From: Adiantum capillus-veneris
Lineage: Eukaryota > Streptophyta > Polypodiopsida > Polypodiales > Pteridaceae
Reading direction: 5' to 3'
DNA length: 64,000 nucleotides
Assembly (NCBI GenBank): GCA_014529385.2
Contig: CM043943.1
Span: 105,728,855 to 105,792,854 of the forward strand
The position numbers were made by a program, and so were the translations under genes. This document shows, one piece after another, positions 1-11,931 of this stretch. The notes below the pieces were generated by a model, which saw nothing but the letters and a program-made list of their open reading frames with translations, was not told the DNA's origin and ran no database searches. Numbering within the stretch: the stretch's first letter is position 1; the number at the start of each line of letters is the position of its first letter.

Positions 1-2540
1 GAACGATGACGAGAACTACAACTGCATGCCAATGTTCTCCCAAATTGCCTTCCAAAACAAACTCATAAATCTGGGGTCTCTGTCGGATCGGAGACAATCG
101 GCTCAGACATGCCATGTAATCGGAAAATCATCGTGATCATTCCGTGTTCTCGAGAGATCAAAAATGAAATCCATTTCAATATTTTCCCAGGGGCGGGTGG
201 GTATGGGCAAAGGCTGTAACAATTCCTGTGCCTTATGCCTGTCAAACTTGACCTTCTGGCATACTGCGCATAAACTCTTCCACATCCTTTTTGAGTCTCG
301 GCCAAAAGAAGTATCTCTCTACCCCTTCATGGTGGTAGCAATGCCGCGGTGACCCGTAAAAGATGGACAGTGGCATTCAGTCATAACCTTTTCCCGCAAC
401 GGCTGTGTAACGCACAACATAGTCTTTCTCATCAAGTAGCCTTCGTGAAGGGAGTATCCAGCTACTATCTCCCCATCCCGTATCCGTGTGAAAATATCTG
501 CAAAATCTGTATTTGTGGCATACTGATCGACCATATCCTCGAAGCTCCTAATGATGTATTGCGGAAATAGCCAGAACCAACGGCTTCCTAGACAAAGCAT
601 CTGCCACCACATTCTTCTGTCCCTGCACATGGACAATCTGGAAGTGAAACGATGACAAGATGTTCGCCCACCGCATCTGCTTTTCTGAAAGCTGCTTCTG
701 TGGCAAGAAGTAGCGCAAACTCTGATGGTCTGTAAAGACAGTGAAATCCGCTCCGAGTAGGTAATGCCGCCACTGAGTAAGAGCATGGATAACCACCAAA
801 AGCTCTTTCTCGTAAATCTGTGGTGTCATCTCCGGCCTAGAGAACAATCGGCTCTCGTAAGCCATGACATGGCCTTCTTGCATCAAGACCGCACCTAGAC
901 TACGACCATAAGCATCACAATATACTTCAAATGACTTCTGCAAGTCCGGCAAAGTCAAATCTAGTCCTATAGTCAATTTCTCTTTCAATGTTTGAAAGGC
1001 AGTCACCTCTGTGGATCTCCACGAGAAAAAGACTTCTTTTTGTATCAAGATATGCAAAGGGGAATCTACCTCTGCAAACTTTCATATGAACCGCCTCTAG
1101 TACGAACACAGTCCCAAGAAGCTTTCAACTTCATGGATATTCTTCAAATCGGGCCAATCATAGATAGTGTCTATCTTGGCCGAATCCACTTGCACTCCTG
1201 CTGCTGAGACAAAGTGTCCCAAAAAGTCTCTGAAGCAGATGATCTCTGTGTTCTGCCTCATTCTTGGAGAAACAATGATATCATCAAAGAAAGTGCCAAC
1301 AAATAGCCTGTACTCTCGAAAAATCGTGTCCATCATCTGGTTAAATGTCACAGGAGCATTGGTTAAGCCAAAAGGCATCAACAAAAACTCAAATAACCCA
1401 AAAGTCGTCTGAAAGGCTGTCTTGTAGACGTCTCCCGGCGTGATTCGGATATGATGATATCCACTCTTCAAGTCAATCCTGCTAAAGCACGAGGATCCCT
1501 GTAACCTGTTGAGTATATCATCGATCCTAGGAATCGGAGATTTGTTCTTGATGGTGATTTTGTTGAGAGCGCTATTTTAATCGATGCACATTCTCCAAGA
1601 TCCGTCTTTCTTCAAATCCAACAACAGTGGAGAGCAATACGGTGAAGTACTATGCTGGACAAGACCTTTTCCAAGAGGTCTTTCACTGGGTTCATAATCT
1701 TTTCATTCTGTACTCGGCTCACACGGTAAGGTGGCCGGTTCGGTGGCATGCTTCCAGGTATCAGATCAATGGTATGATCTTCAGGCCCTCTAAAAAGCAA
1801 TCGGCATGAGTGTGGAGAAAAATCTTGGCCTTCTTTTATTCAAGTCAAAACATATTTAACCTTTATCCATCGTTCAGGTCTCTCCCATAAGAATGAGTAA
1901 AGAAAACTGAAGTTCATCAAGTACAATCTCTGAGCCCTTCATTTGTCAAAGTCGCTTTCTCGGCCCGGTAGTCAACCACGGCGTAGTTCTTGTGGTACCA
2001 AGGGATCCTGAGTAGAACGTCACTTGTGTGCCCTGAACACCCCTGTCATTGCAAATGAAGTTTGCCAATGCTCGGTGTAATGGCAACATCCCATCCGGGT
2101 GCCAGTCGAACTACCTCCGCCTGTGGCGTCAGTCTGTCGGGCGTAATTCCAAATCGAGCCGCCAATTCCAAGTGAAAAGAAGTTGGCCTTGGCTCCTTCA
2201 AAAGAGCTTCCTGATCCTTCACTTTGCCTCAAAAGCGGCAAAGTTTATACTTTCATTCATTAGATTCGGTGCAGGTCCCATGCCATGTGGTACCAGTTTT
2301 GCTTTCCTATCTGCCTTTTCTGCCACGTTCCTCAGCTGCTCTCGAACTCTCAGGCCTGTCGTCGTCTATCATTTTGTTCTTTCGGTGCCTTTTTAGGGCA
2401 CTTCGCGGAGATATGTCCATGTTCCCCGCATCCAAAGCACTTCCCCTCTCTGATGAAGCGAGCTCTCTCCTCAGGAGTAAGCTTGGGCGTGCATCCTTTT
2501 TCTCTGGGTTTCTCTTTTTCTTTCTACTTTCATTCCCAGA
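1..2540 (-). pseudogene. A1 pol remnants (RT, RNase H, integrase)
   Basis: Three main stretches remain. RT is at 1097-1471, with MKSGYHHIRI, MPFGLTNAP and the catalytic FFDD. RNase H is at 548-1057, with EVYCDAYGRSLGAVL, TDHQSLRYFL and VADALSRKP. Integrase lies between 1 and 450, with the HRG and CQKVKFDRHKA parts of the zinc domain and the first catalytic Asp in MDFIFDL. Frameshifts separate the stretches and the rest of the integrase is off the window. Sequence is closest to A3 and then to D1. Confidence 0.85.
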
Positions 2541-2543
2541 AGT

Positions 2544-3872
2544 CTATTTGGCTTGTTGTGTCATGTTCTCATTTGTGGGGTAAGTCAGACTGCCAGAGAA
2601 AATGGCAAAGCCCCGCTTGGCATGACTCATCAACTCCTGAATAGAAGCTGACTTCTGTTCCAAGCAGTGATCTCGGATCTCTGTAGGTAGACTGAAGGTA
2701 AACCGCTCAATCTGTTCTCTGAACGAGATCTTCTTGAATGAAGAGGCGGGTAGAAAAGAGCTCCAGAATCTTTCATAGTAAGCATTGATTGTATCTTTCT
2801 TGGTCATTCGAAGATGGTTCCAAGCAGCTCGTATATCTCGTTCATATTCTTGCGTCAACCAAGAAGAAATAAAAAGCTTCTTAAATTTCAGCCATTTAAC
2901 TGGCGCAATCTTGTTTAAAAGAAGCGTGGACCACCAAGTACGAGCATTCCCCTTAAAGTAAGAGGCATCTCTCCGAATCTTGGAGTGCTCTGAATAGCGT
3001 CCTCCCGCGAAAGCGATGTCAAACTGTTGTATTAAAGACAAAGCCTTCGAAGCATCTAAGTATCCTGAAAAAGTATCAAACTTGATCGAGTGGCCACCTT
3101 CCTTAAACTCTCGGATTTTCTTGCTTTTATCTTCGAGAAAGTCATACTGGTTGGCTTTGTAAAATTTTTTCTTGTTCACATAGAAGTTTTCGTCATCGGA
3201 ATCTGAGCTGTCTGTAGACGAGTCCTCAGTAGAACTGTTAGTCTGTGGGCGAGATGTAGCCTTCTTTGCCTTTCTCTTGCCCTTTCCGAAGCTTTGTTTC
3301 TTGCTTCGCTTTTTACCTTTTCTCTCTTCTTCGCTCGAATCTGAAGAGCTAGAAGAACTGTCAGATGAAGAAGAAGAAGAAGAACTGGGTACTCCTTCAA
3401 ATCGAACACGCTTCTTCCGTTTCTTTGCCTTGTCAAAAGTTGATTGAGGACCCAAATATCCCGGGAAGTCAGTGCTTTTCTTTTGCTTTTTGCCGTGCTT
3501 TTTGACTTTCTTTTGCACGTCAAAAAGCTGAGCAATCGGTGCATCAACCACCTCTTGTAATTCCTTCTCTGTATACTGTTTGTGATCAGAAATTTTCTTG
3601 AGAGCGGGTTTCAGTGGTGGTGTAGTGGTTTTCTGCCACTGTTCATGCACTTACTGAAAAGAAGTCTCGCTCATATATTTTGCCAATTTCGGATCCTTCG
3701 CAATACTGAGCATCATCTTTGTTGCATCGCCGATCAATTGACGACGCTCCATCTCTCGCCGCTCCGCCTGAGTAGGCCGAGGCGGGCCATACTCTCTGTC
3801 AGAATCTTCGTTGTGATCCTTGTCCGCATCTCCAGATGCAGAGGGAGTCGACTGATCCTTGCGTGAAGCCAT
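2544..3872 (-). pseudogene. A1 gag (nonsense-interrupted)
   Basis: The likely start is the minus-strand ATG at 3872, giving MASRKDQSTPSASGDADKD. The reading frame continues to 2544 with one in-frame TAA at 3651-3653. The protein has an acidic N-terminus, then a long polyserine/aspartate stretch (about 3340-3385) followed by a Lys/Arg-rich block. A retrotransposon gag domain follows (FDTFSGYLDASKALSLIQQF, ARTWWSTLLL, WLTQEYERDIRAAWNHL). A CCHC knuckle (CFGCGEHGHISAKC) is encoded near 2400-2455, after the stop at 2544. Gag would form the cytoplasmic virus-like particle. This copy is not translatable as a whole. Confidence 0.85.
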
Positions 3873-3932
3873 AGGTGCCGCGGGAAAAAAATAATTGGGA
3901 ATCGGATTTCCCATAGAAGAGAAATCGTCCGT

Positions 3933-3944
3933 GCTCTGATACCA
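3933..3944 (-). promoter_or_regulatory. Primer binding site, initiator Met tRNA type
   Basis: The minus strand reads TGGTATCAGAGC one base inside the LTR end. This is the complement of the 3' end of plant initiator tRNA-Met and primes minus-strand DNA synthesis in many plant LTR elements. Confidence 0.9.
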
Positions 3945-3945
3945 C

Positions 3946-4512
3946 TGTAACAGACTTGGACACTCCAAGTCAAGAATCAATTGCGACAGCACCAAATAAC
4001 CACTTCAAAACAATTCACAGATCACAATAAATTTGCACTGGCCCGGCGGAGTTCCGTGCCTAGAGATATTGGCCCCAAAGACTGGCGCCCCTTTCGGTAT
4101 TTCTTTTTGTATTAATCAATTCAAAGTACAAGAGAGTGGGTCGGGTTTTACTCTCAGACTTTGCGTCCAGATGCTCTGAGAAGTGAGGCCCTCACCACTA
4201 ATTTAAAGGTTACAAGGGATGCCCAAAAGCAGAGCCCCAAAAGCTTGAAAGCAAAAGCAAATTCTCTCTCTCAATAAGAGTTAAAATAAAGCAATTCAGC
4301 TCTTTCTCTCATCCAAAATCCTTGCGTAGCAAAAAGCTAGGATTTGCGTCGCTCATTAAAAATAAAAATAATTTAAAAAAATAAAATAAAATCGCCTCCG
4401 CGATTTCCGGAAATTAGGGTTTTTGGCAAAAATTAGGGTTTGCAAGAATTTTAGGGTTTTTGGCAGAAATTAGGGTTTTTGCTATCCGTAGCTACGTCAT
4501 CACTTTGTGACA
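3946..4512 (-). repeat. 5' LTR of A1 (567 bp)
   Basis: On the minus strand it begins TGTCACAAAGTGATG at 4512 and ends TGTTACA at 3946, immediately before the PBS. It carries the shared LTR core at 4070-4107 (GGCGCC followed by CTTTCGGTATTTC on the plus strand). At 4395-4480 it holds several TTAGGGTTT motifs, like the plant telomere repeat but irregularly spaced. The same telomere-like block occurs in family B LTRs. Confidence 0.85.
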
Positions 4513-4760
4513 ACCTCACTTCTCAGAGCATGTGGACGCAGAGTCTGAGAGTGAGCACCCTCCCACTCTCTTGTATTTTGAACACAATTTAATACAAAAA
4601 GAAATACCAAAAGGGACGTCAGTCTTTGGGGCCAATATCTCTAGGCACGGAACTACACCGGCTGGGCCGTGTTGAATCAAGTGTAAATTGTGAACTGTTT
4701 TGAAGTGAATCTTTGTTGTGTCGGGCTAGAATCTTGACTTGGAGTTCCAAGTTTGTTACA
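4513..4760 (+). repeat. Partial 5' LTR of A2
   Basis: Similar to the right half of the A1 and A3 LTRs. It holds the shared core at 4601-4633 in a mutated form (GAAATACCAAAAGGGACG, then CTTTGGGGCC) and ends TTTGTTACA at 4760. A mutated Met-type PBS, TGGTATTAGAGC, follows at 4762-4773. Confidence 0.8.
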
Positions 4761-4824
4761 ATGGTATTAGAGCGCGATCGATTTCTCTTCTACCGGGAAA
4801 TCCGATCCTTTTCTCGCGACACTT

Positions 4825-6393
4825 ATGGATTCCAAAAAAGAACAGGCGACTTCTTTAGCATCTGGGGATGCGGGAAGAGATCACGAAGAAGATTCTCATG
4901 AAGAGTACGGCCCACCTTGGCCTACTTAGGGAGAGATTAAAGAGATGGAATGTTGACAATTGGTTGACGACGCGACAAAGATGATGATTAACATTGCGAA
5001 GGATCCAAAATTTGCAAAATTTTTGACTCAGACATTCTTCGAAGAAGTGCACACCCAGTGGCAGAAGGCCAGAGAGCCACCCATCAAACCGGCGCTCAAG
5101 AAACCTCTTGCTCCGAGGATGTTTACACAGCAAGAATTGGAAGAGGTGGTTGATGCACGGATTAGTCAGCTTTTTGACGCGAATAACAAAGCCAAAAAGC
5201 ACGACAAAAGCAGAAGAAAGGAACTGACTTCCTAGGTTATTTGGGTCGTCAATCTACTTTTTGCCTCGACAAGAAAGCAGAAGAAGCGTGTGCGATTTGA
5301 AGGAGTATCCAGTTCTTCTTCTTCTTCTGATAGTTCTTCTAGCTCTTCTGACTCAAGCGAAGAACACAGAAAAGGGAAAAAGCGAAGCAAAAAGCAAAGC
5401 TTCGGAAAGGGCAAGAAAAAGGCAAAGAAGCCTAAGTTTTGCCCAGTTTCTGACAGTTCTACAGAGGACTCATCCTTGGATAGTTCGGACTCCGACGATC
5501 ACAGATTTTATGCAAAGAAGAAGCATTTCTATAAAGCCAACCAGTATGACTTCCTCGAGGATAAAAGCAAGAAGTTAGAGAACTTAAAGAAGGTGGACAA
5601 TCAATTAAGTTTGACACTTTTTTTGGATTCAGAGATGCTTCGAGGGCTTTGGCCTTCATACAACAGTTTGACATAGCTTTCTCTGGAATGCATTACTAAG
5701 AGCGCTCCAAGATTTGGAGGGCTACCTCTTTCTTCTAGGGAAACTCGAACATGGTGGTCCACCCTTCTACTGAACAAGGAAGCGCCAGTTAAATGACTGA
5801 AATCCAAAAGGCTTTTTATTTCTTATTGGCTGGCTCGAGAGTACGAACGAGATATACAAACTGCTTGGAATCATCCTCGGATGACTAAGAGAGATTTTTT
5901 GGATGCATATTGCGAGAGATTTTGGAGATCTTTTCTACCAGCCTCTTCATTTAAGAAGATCTCGTTTAAAGAACAAATTGAGCGGTTTTGCTGCGGACTT
6001 CCTACAGAGATCCGAGATCACTGCTTAGAACAAATGTCAGATTCTATTCAAGAATTGATGGGTCATGCGAAACGGGTTTTGCTTCAGGCAATCTGACTTA
6101 CCCCATAGATAAGATCATGACTCAAAGAACTGAACATACTTCTAACAATGAAAGTAGAAAGAAGAAGAGCCCCGAAGAAAAGAAAGATAAGGATTCATGA
6201 CCCCGAGTCACTCTTTGGGAGAGGGCCAACTACATCAAAGAGGGGAAGTGTTTTGGATGCGGGGAACATGGGCACATCTTTGCGGAGTGCCCTAAAAAGG
6301 CACAGCAAGAACAAAATGAAGAAAGGCCAGAGAGTTCGAAAGAAGCTGAGGAACGTGGACGAAAAGGCAAGATGAAAGCAGAACGACTCCGAG
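4825..6393 (+). pseudogene. A2 gag remnant
   Basis: Starts MDSKKEQATSLASGDAG. The early stop TAG at 4927-4929 replaces a Gln found in A1 and A3, and the TGA in ATGTTGACAATTG just after replaces Arg. The polyserine/acidic segment (about 5310-5365) and Lys-rich segment match A1. The gag core is present in pieces (DFLDAYCERFWRSFLPASSF, CCGLPTEIRDHCLEQ) and a CCHC region (CFGCGEHGHIFAEC) lies near 6249-6291. Multiple frameshifts make it non-functional. Confidence 0.8.
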
Positions 6394-7471
6394 AAGTGTT
6401 TTGCGTCTGCATATGATCCAAGCGAGTGTGAAGTGATGCGAGGCTTGTGGAAAGTGTTGCCATTTGCTCCTTGATAAGATCCTTGATAAGCGTACGGGCA
6501 TCTTTTGATTGACCTTCTTCGTCCTGAGAAGTCGGCATGTTTACGTCTCAAAGGGAACTCGAACAAGTTCTAGAACGGGTAGGGCAAGAGCACCGCTTCG
6601 GGAGTGGGTTCCTGCTCTGGCAAATCAAGATCTCAATAACTTTGGGTTTTGGAGTATCCAGAATAATTATGACTTCGGTGTAGTAGGAATTTCCGGGAGA
6701 ACAACGTCCGAAATCTCATCTATATACGAGAGTAATGGGATGGGTACGTCGAATTCTCCGTCGGGACTCGGCCATGTGGCTTGTGCGCAGAGAAAGTGCA
6801 GAACTCTAGCGCTGGGAGGGAGAGCAGTGTTCAAATGTTGAAATCGCTGGTGTGTAGGCATTTTGTACGTAAGTTGAAGTTGAAGGGGTAAGTTCACATG
6901 GCACTTAAATTTTTTTTGGGGTTGGGCGGCCACTTGTAAATTTAAGGGCATGCACTTAGCTTAAAATAATGTATACGCTGCTGTGTATTGTGCTTTACGT
7001 AAAAAAAATTCTAGGAAGCATCACAATTAGCCAGGGCAGCCAGCGTTTGAATTCAGCCAGCACTTTAGCAAGAATTGCCAGTGTATGGGGAGATGAAGAG
7101 GTGCTAGTGCATGGAGAGATGAAGGGGTGCGAACCTCGTGAAGGGGTGTCCCCTGCGGGTTCACTCCCGTGTTACACAAAGTGGCACCTACGAAGCGGCA
7201 CTCCAAGTGAAAGACCTCACCAGAAGTCACAAGAACTCCAGTACGCCCACACCAAGAATCATAGCACACACAGCTATACGCGGGGTTCCCGATACGCCGC
7301 ACACACACCTCTCTCTTCTGTCTTGTATATAAAATTGGAGTGATAAAATTCAATTTACCTCATATGGTCGTATGTACCATCTTTCTTCTGCTTCCATGCA
7401 ACTCCGGGAAGGGGATAGAGTGTAGCGGCGAGGGTGAGGCTCACAACCTTCAAGTCCCGGGAAAAAAATTT
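6394..7471. other. Unassigned DNA between A2 and a minus-strand LTR
   Basis: No convincing coding sequence. The right part (about 6960-7471) may be the leader or internal region of the minus-strand element whose 5' LTR is at 7485-7914, because it directly follows that element's PBS. On the minus strand a short ORF (MEAEERWYIRPYEVN) begins near 7404, but it has no recognisable domain. The left part (6394-6960) matched nothing I know. Confidence 0.4.
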
Positions 7472-7483
7472 GCTCTAATACCA
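7472..7483 (-). promoter_or_regulatory. Primer binding site next to the 7485-7914 LTR
   Basis: The minus strand reads TGGTATTAGAGC, one base different from the initiator tRNA-Met complement, two bases inside the LTR end. Confidence 0.7.
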
Positions 7484-7484
7484 C

Positions 7485-7914
7485 TGTGAGGATTAGTGGT
7501 GTGAATCCTATAATTAAGACTTAAAACTTCATACTTAAGATCAAACTGAGACTCAAGAGACTGAATGTGTGTTTGATTGATTGAATGAATGCTTGAAAAC
7601 TGAGTACAATAGGCTCCTTATATAGGAGACGAAGAGATATAAATGAAAAGACATGTCTCATGGTGAAGAGATGCGACTTTAGACGTAAAGACACATCCTT
7701 TCGGCGAAGAGCCAGAACCATTGGACGAAGAGTCGCAACCATAGAGCGAAGGGGTGTGACCAGTCGTCGAAGGAGTGTGGCTTTTGGCGCAGAAGCACGT
7801 CTCTTGAGCAAAGGCTCGTGACCATCCAAGTGTAGGGGTTCTCCTTGGCATGGCACTTCGTGTATCTGCAACTAGGAGTAGATGTAATACTGTAACATAG
7901 TCACAATCGTGACA
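7485..7914 (-). repeat. 5' LTR of a minus-strand LTR retrotransposon
   Basis: On the minus strand it begins TGTCACGATTGTGACTATG at 7914 and ends ACTAATCCTCACA at 7485. It is 430 bp with a TATATAAGG box (about 7619-7627). TGGTATTAGAGC, a Met-type PBS, follows at 7483-7472. It lacks the core block shared by families A, B and D. The short LTR, TATA box and Met PBS would fit Ty1/copia, but no pol was found to settle the superfamily. Confidence 0.7.
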
Positions 7915-8265
7915 ATAAGGGGTAGATAGTAGTCTGAGATTTTAGGCTCAGAAAATTACGCGCGCCGATGCGGGCACATGAATGAGATGGGGTCCTTAGA
8001 ACAGTGATCCTAAGGCCTGGATTATTTATAATAAAGCCTTAGGATAAGTGAGTTAAATCAATTTTATTCATTTGCGTCCGGGTAAATGGCCGGACAAGTG
8101 CGAACATGTGATGCAAGAGCAGTGCTAGTATGGCATTGTGCCGAGGAGCATATGATGTTTTCATAAGTAGCATTCATGTGACCATTTGTGAGTTAATTGC
8201 GCATTTCATTAATGGCGTAGGAAGTTTTAAAAGTTAAAAGTTGAATGGTTTTTAAGTTATAAAGC

Positions 8266-8287
8266 AAGTGTGCCACGTGGCACACTT
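8266..8287. repeat. 22-bp perfect palindrome with CACGTG core
   Basis: Both arms match exactly around GCCACGTGGC. CACGTG is the plant G-box bound by bZIP and bHLH factors. The site lies 290 bases before a (TC)n tract and not within a recognised element. Confidence 0.6.
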
Positions 8288-8572
8288 ACCCATGCAAAGT
8301 GACTCTCTCTCTCTTGCTCTCACCCTCCCTCATCTCCTAGCGCCCCCTTTCCTGGAGCTTACTTAAGAGTAGCCCCTCCCCCCTCATGGGAGGTTGGCAA
8401 TGCACCTACCCCCCCTAAAGTGAGTGTGCTCTACGCGTTGGAGCTCTTCATTGAAGCTTGAGTGCAGCCCCTTGCGACTTATGTGGTAGCCTTGAGCTCC
8501 CATAGTCTAGAACAAGGGCTCTCACAGCCATAGCCGTCTTCTCTTAAAGTTTGGTCGCAAAAAAGTGGAAGG

Positions 8573-8575
<3 letters not shown>

Positions 8576-8626
<51 letters not shown>
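8576..8626. repeat. (TC)n microsatellite
   Basis: About 50 bases of uninterrupted TC dinucleotide. Confidence 0.95.
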
Positions 8627-8629
<3 letters not shown>

Positions 8630-9130
8630 AATAGATGCTGTAAATTCTCTGTTTTCAGCCCTTAAACACCTTTACTAGCATGAAGTTCAGCAGAGCATTC
8701 ATAGAATCTCTTCCTTCTCTACTTGCAATTCCATCGCGAAAAAGGCCTCCGTTTCAGCGTCGGAACGTGCACATGTAAGAATTTCAGGTTTTGTGCAGAA
8801 AATTACAGCAAGCGTGTGTGTGCGTGTGCGTTTTGGGTGTTTCCTCCTTGTGTTCATGGCAGGAATGATTACGTATGAAGGGACACATTTAGCGGAAGAT
8901 AGACTCTCTTTTAGGAGAGCTTTCGAGGAGATTTGTGGGAGATAGACTCTCGCTTGCGGGAGCTTCCAAAATCTCACAGAAGAGGAGAAAACCCTCTCAG
9001 AAGTCAGAGAGTAGTCCTCTCGCTCTCTTAGTCAGAAGCAGAAAAAGATCAAAGAAAGAATGGAGGACGGGCATTTGCCCCGTTCCTGTGTTTGTAAAGA
9101 TTCTCCCTCAGTATTGAAGATAATCTTGTT

Positions 9131-9155
9131 GGGGGGGGGGGGGGGGGGGGGGGGG
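9131..9155 (+). repeat. Poly-G run of 25, followed by (TC)n
   Basis: Twenty-five consecutive G, followed by (TC)n at about 9178-9203 and then a run of eight C. This can form G-quadruplex DNA and is also error-prone in sequencing, so its length is uncertain. Confidence 0.85.
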
Positions 9156-9930
9156 CAGCCCATCTTGGTCCCCAATGATCTCTCTCTCTCTCTCTCTCTC
9201 TCTCCCCCCCCAATTCTCTTGAGTATTTAAATTGCATTTAAAAGTAAGTTTACGCTTCCGTCTTTCGTGACAATTTTCCTCAAAAATCGATAAAATTAAC
9301 TAAAAAATCCTCTGATTTTTGTCAAAATCAGCAATCACACGTAGTAAATCTCTTCTGATTTTTTTTAAAAAAATGAGCAAAACGACTATGAATTTTCACC
9401 TGCACACACGCCCACGAGAAGAAAAATAGATAATTTTAGCAGTTATTCATTAAAAGTTAGACCAAACTGAGGTTATCTGACTCGAACCGATCCATAGGTG
9501 TGCACATGGTCCTTCCTGCAACCAAGCCGGCTCTATACCATGAAACGAACTCTTGGAAACTATTTCTCGGCTACACAGACCACCTTGGCCCTGTAGACAC
9601 ACGTCAGAGAAACCATCTGACCATAGTCACTATCCGACAGCACCCCCTTGCTGGGGCCAACGTTTGAGGATGCAGGTATGCACCTGTAAGACCGAGCATC
9701 CCATACCACCCGGCCTCACCTCCTCGAGGTGACCTCACGCACTCCTAGCCTCATGGGCTAACCACTGTCACTCTGCCAGTGGGGATCGATAACTACAAAT
9801 GAGGCCTTGGCCTCCTTTTATAAAAGTGACCGGCCACACTTGCCGGGTTCACACTACGTCCGCCCGGACGCTGGGCACCCATCTCGACGGTGTCATAGAC
9901 TCAATCCCCTCTCCTGTAAGCGGGACATAA

Positions 9931-10042
<112 letters not shown>

Positions 10043-10442
10043 AATTGAGCTTGTCTATTTGCAGAGTTTGTAAGCTTACACAAGTTCCTTAGTGTGGTAT
10101 GTTTCTATGCTCAACGAATCTTGGTGTATTAAACGTAAAGCATTGTATTGTATAGATTTAGTCAAAGCATACTTCTTTCCTTACATGTATATTTATAATT
10201 GTGGGTACACAAAGATAGATCGGTAATTTTGTTATGTATGGCTGTAGTATAACCATAAAATTATAAAGTAAACATCATATGTCTCTTGTAATAAAATCAA
10301 GACAAGTTTAAAAAAATGATTCATGACAAACATCATCTTCAAGTCGCCCACCTAGTTACATTTAGACTTTTATGCATATAAATTATTTTTCAATTAGGAA
10401 ACAAATGGATGACACATTTCTACTTTAGAGACATATGGAGTA

Positions 10443-11074
10443 TGTCACAAATTGCTGACGTGTCAAAGCCCTAAAGAATGGAGCAAACTTACAGATGTCG
10501 GCCGAGAAGCCTAAACCCTAAAAAGAACAAGTAAAAAAGGAAGAAGTCCTAGTATCTACCAACTTATGGGGACCCCGTCCGATGGGGCCCGAAGTGACAT
10601 AAAGGATTAAAATAAACCAAGACCCACACACACACACACAAAAACTAATGACGTGGTAGCTGTACGGACGCTCCATATTTTGCGCTGACAACTGACGCGA
10701 CAGTTGTACGGAATTTCGCAAAACGCACTGGCAGCTTTTTAGCATTGCTTTTGGACCAGAAGCTTTTGAGTTGTGAAGGCTTTTCATGTAAACTGCTTTT
10801 GGGGCCTAGGGCCTTTAAATATGAGGCTATGGGCTTATTCTCTGGCATGCTTTCTGGAGAAGGTGCAGAGTTTGGAGTACCGGCTTGTACTGTTGATGCA
10901 ATATAAAGAAATACTGAAAGGGGCGCAAAGGTTTGGGGCCAATGCTCTCTGGGGTAGAATTCCGCCACTCCGTGTCGCGTGTCGTCTCTCTCTCTGAGTT
11001 AAGTTGTTATTGAAGTGCTAAAAGTTTGTTCAGTCTGTTCTTTTCTATTGGCACGTGGTACCCGTCTTGTGACA
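10443..11074 (+). repeat. Solo LTR of family B
   Basis: It begins TGTCACAAATTGCTGACG and ends CCGTCTTGTGACA, matching both ends of the B1 LTRs. It has the TTTAAATATGAGG promoter-like block and the shared core at 10901-10940. It lacks most of the telomere-like block of B1. The flanks GAGTA (10438-10442) and AAGTA (11075-11079) fit a 5-bp target duplication with one later change. No internal region is attached, so it probably arose by LTR-LTR recombination. Confidence 0.8.
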
Positions 11075-11367
11075 AAGTATTAACCTATTATGGAAACAAG
11101 AGCTTTTCAAATAGATTCATAGAGGGATTGGTAGAATCTCTTAATTTTTTGCAAGTAGAAAAGGTGTAGTTGGTAAAGAATTTTTCAAAAGGTGCAGAAC
11201 ATATATTAGACAGAGTCATCTGTTAATGTGTGCAATGGATGCAAGTTGGCTATTTGACTCGTCAAACGAAGGGAGTGGAGGATGTGCAAGCGTGCGTATA
11301 TGCGTGCACTGGAGGAGGAGAAGAGAGGAGAGGTGTGTGGGTGGAGCCAATCTCACAATAGTAGAGG
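11075..11367. other. Unassigned 293-bp spacer
   Basis: No ORF or repeat that I recognise; AT-rich on the left, with short purine-rich runs on the right. Confidence 0.4.
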
Positions 11368-11878
11368 TGTCAACAGGAGGTGTATTTTTCCTATTACATG
11401 TTTTTATTTATTTCTTTTTTGCTTGTTTTCCTAGGAACTCTTGAAAACGTGCAAGTGGACATTGCATGGCCAGTGTGAAATGGCTGTAGCCAAGCGAGTT
11501 TCTCACATCGGGAATCTAGGTCGGTCAGTCGGTGTTTGGCTGGGCCAGTTAGCATTGAATCTTGATGAGAATGAAAGTGTGTGCGGGCCTAAAGAGAATT
11601 TAGGCCACACGGCAAGTCACTAACAACTTTATGAATTGGGAGGGGTTAGGAAACTGAACCATAAGAGGCAAAATGGACACATGTCAGTAGGTTAACTTAG
11701 ACGTGTACTTTTGACCTATACAGATTTTGGTGTTGTTAGGACATCTTGGTGGGAGTTTTGTCTTAGTGTCGGATCGTTTGTTTATAATTGAATAAAGAAA
11801 TATTGCAAGGGGCGCTAGTCTTTGGGGCCTACCCGGATGTCTGTCTTCGTGTGTAGTGACAATCAAGTTGTTGGATGC

Positions 11879-11931
<53 letters not shown>

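Larger units (their letters stand above)
1..4512 (-). mobile_element. Ty3/gypsy element A1, truncated by the window edge
   Basis: This is a minus-strand LTR retrotransposon whose 5' LTR lies at the right (3946-4512) and whose integrase runs off the left edge. Reading leftwards the order is LTR, Met-type PBS, gag with zinc knuckle, RT, RNase H and integrase, which is the Ty3/gypsy order. The coding region has stops and frameshifts, so the copy is dead. It is closely related to A2 and A3 in this window. The junction with A2 at 4512/4513 suggests that A1 inserted into the A2 5' LTR. Confidence 0.9.
4513..6393 (+). mobile_element. Ty3/gypsy element A2, 5' fragment
   Basis: A partial 5' LTR, a PBS and a broken gag of the same family as A1 and A3, in the opposite orientation to A1. 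Similarity to A3 stops near 6393, soon after the zinc knuckle, in unrelated DNA, so pol is missing. The missing left part of its LTR probably lies beyond A1, outside the window. Confidence 0.8.

Noticed and set aside
4081-4107. TGGCGCC on the plus strand looking like an Asp- or Lys-type PBS
   Set aside because: It is the reverse complement of the shared LTR core, lies inside LTRs, and the true PBS of those elements is elsewhere.
7540-7870. 116- and 77-codon minus-strand ORFs
   Set aside because: They lie inside the LTR at 7485-7914 and contain imperfect short repeats; no protein domain.
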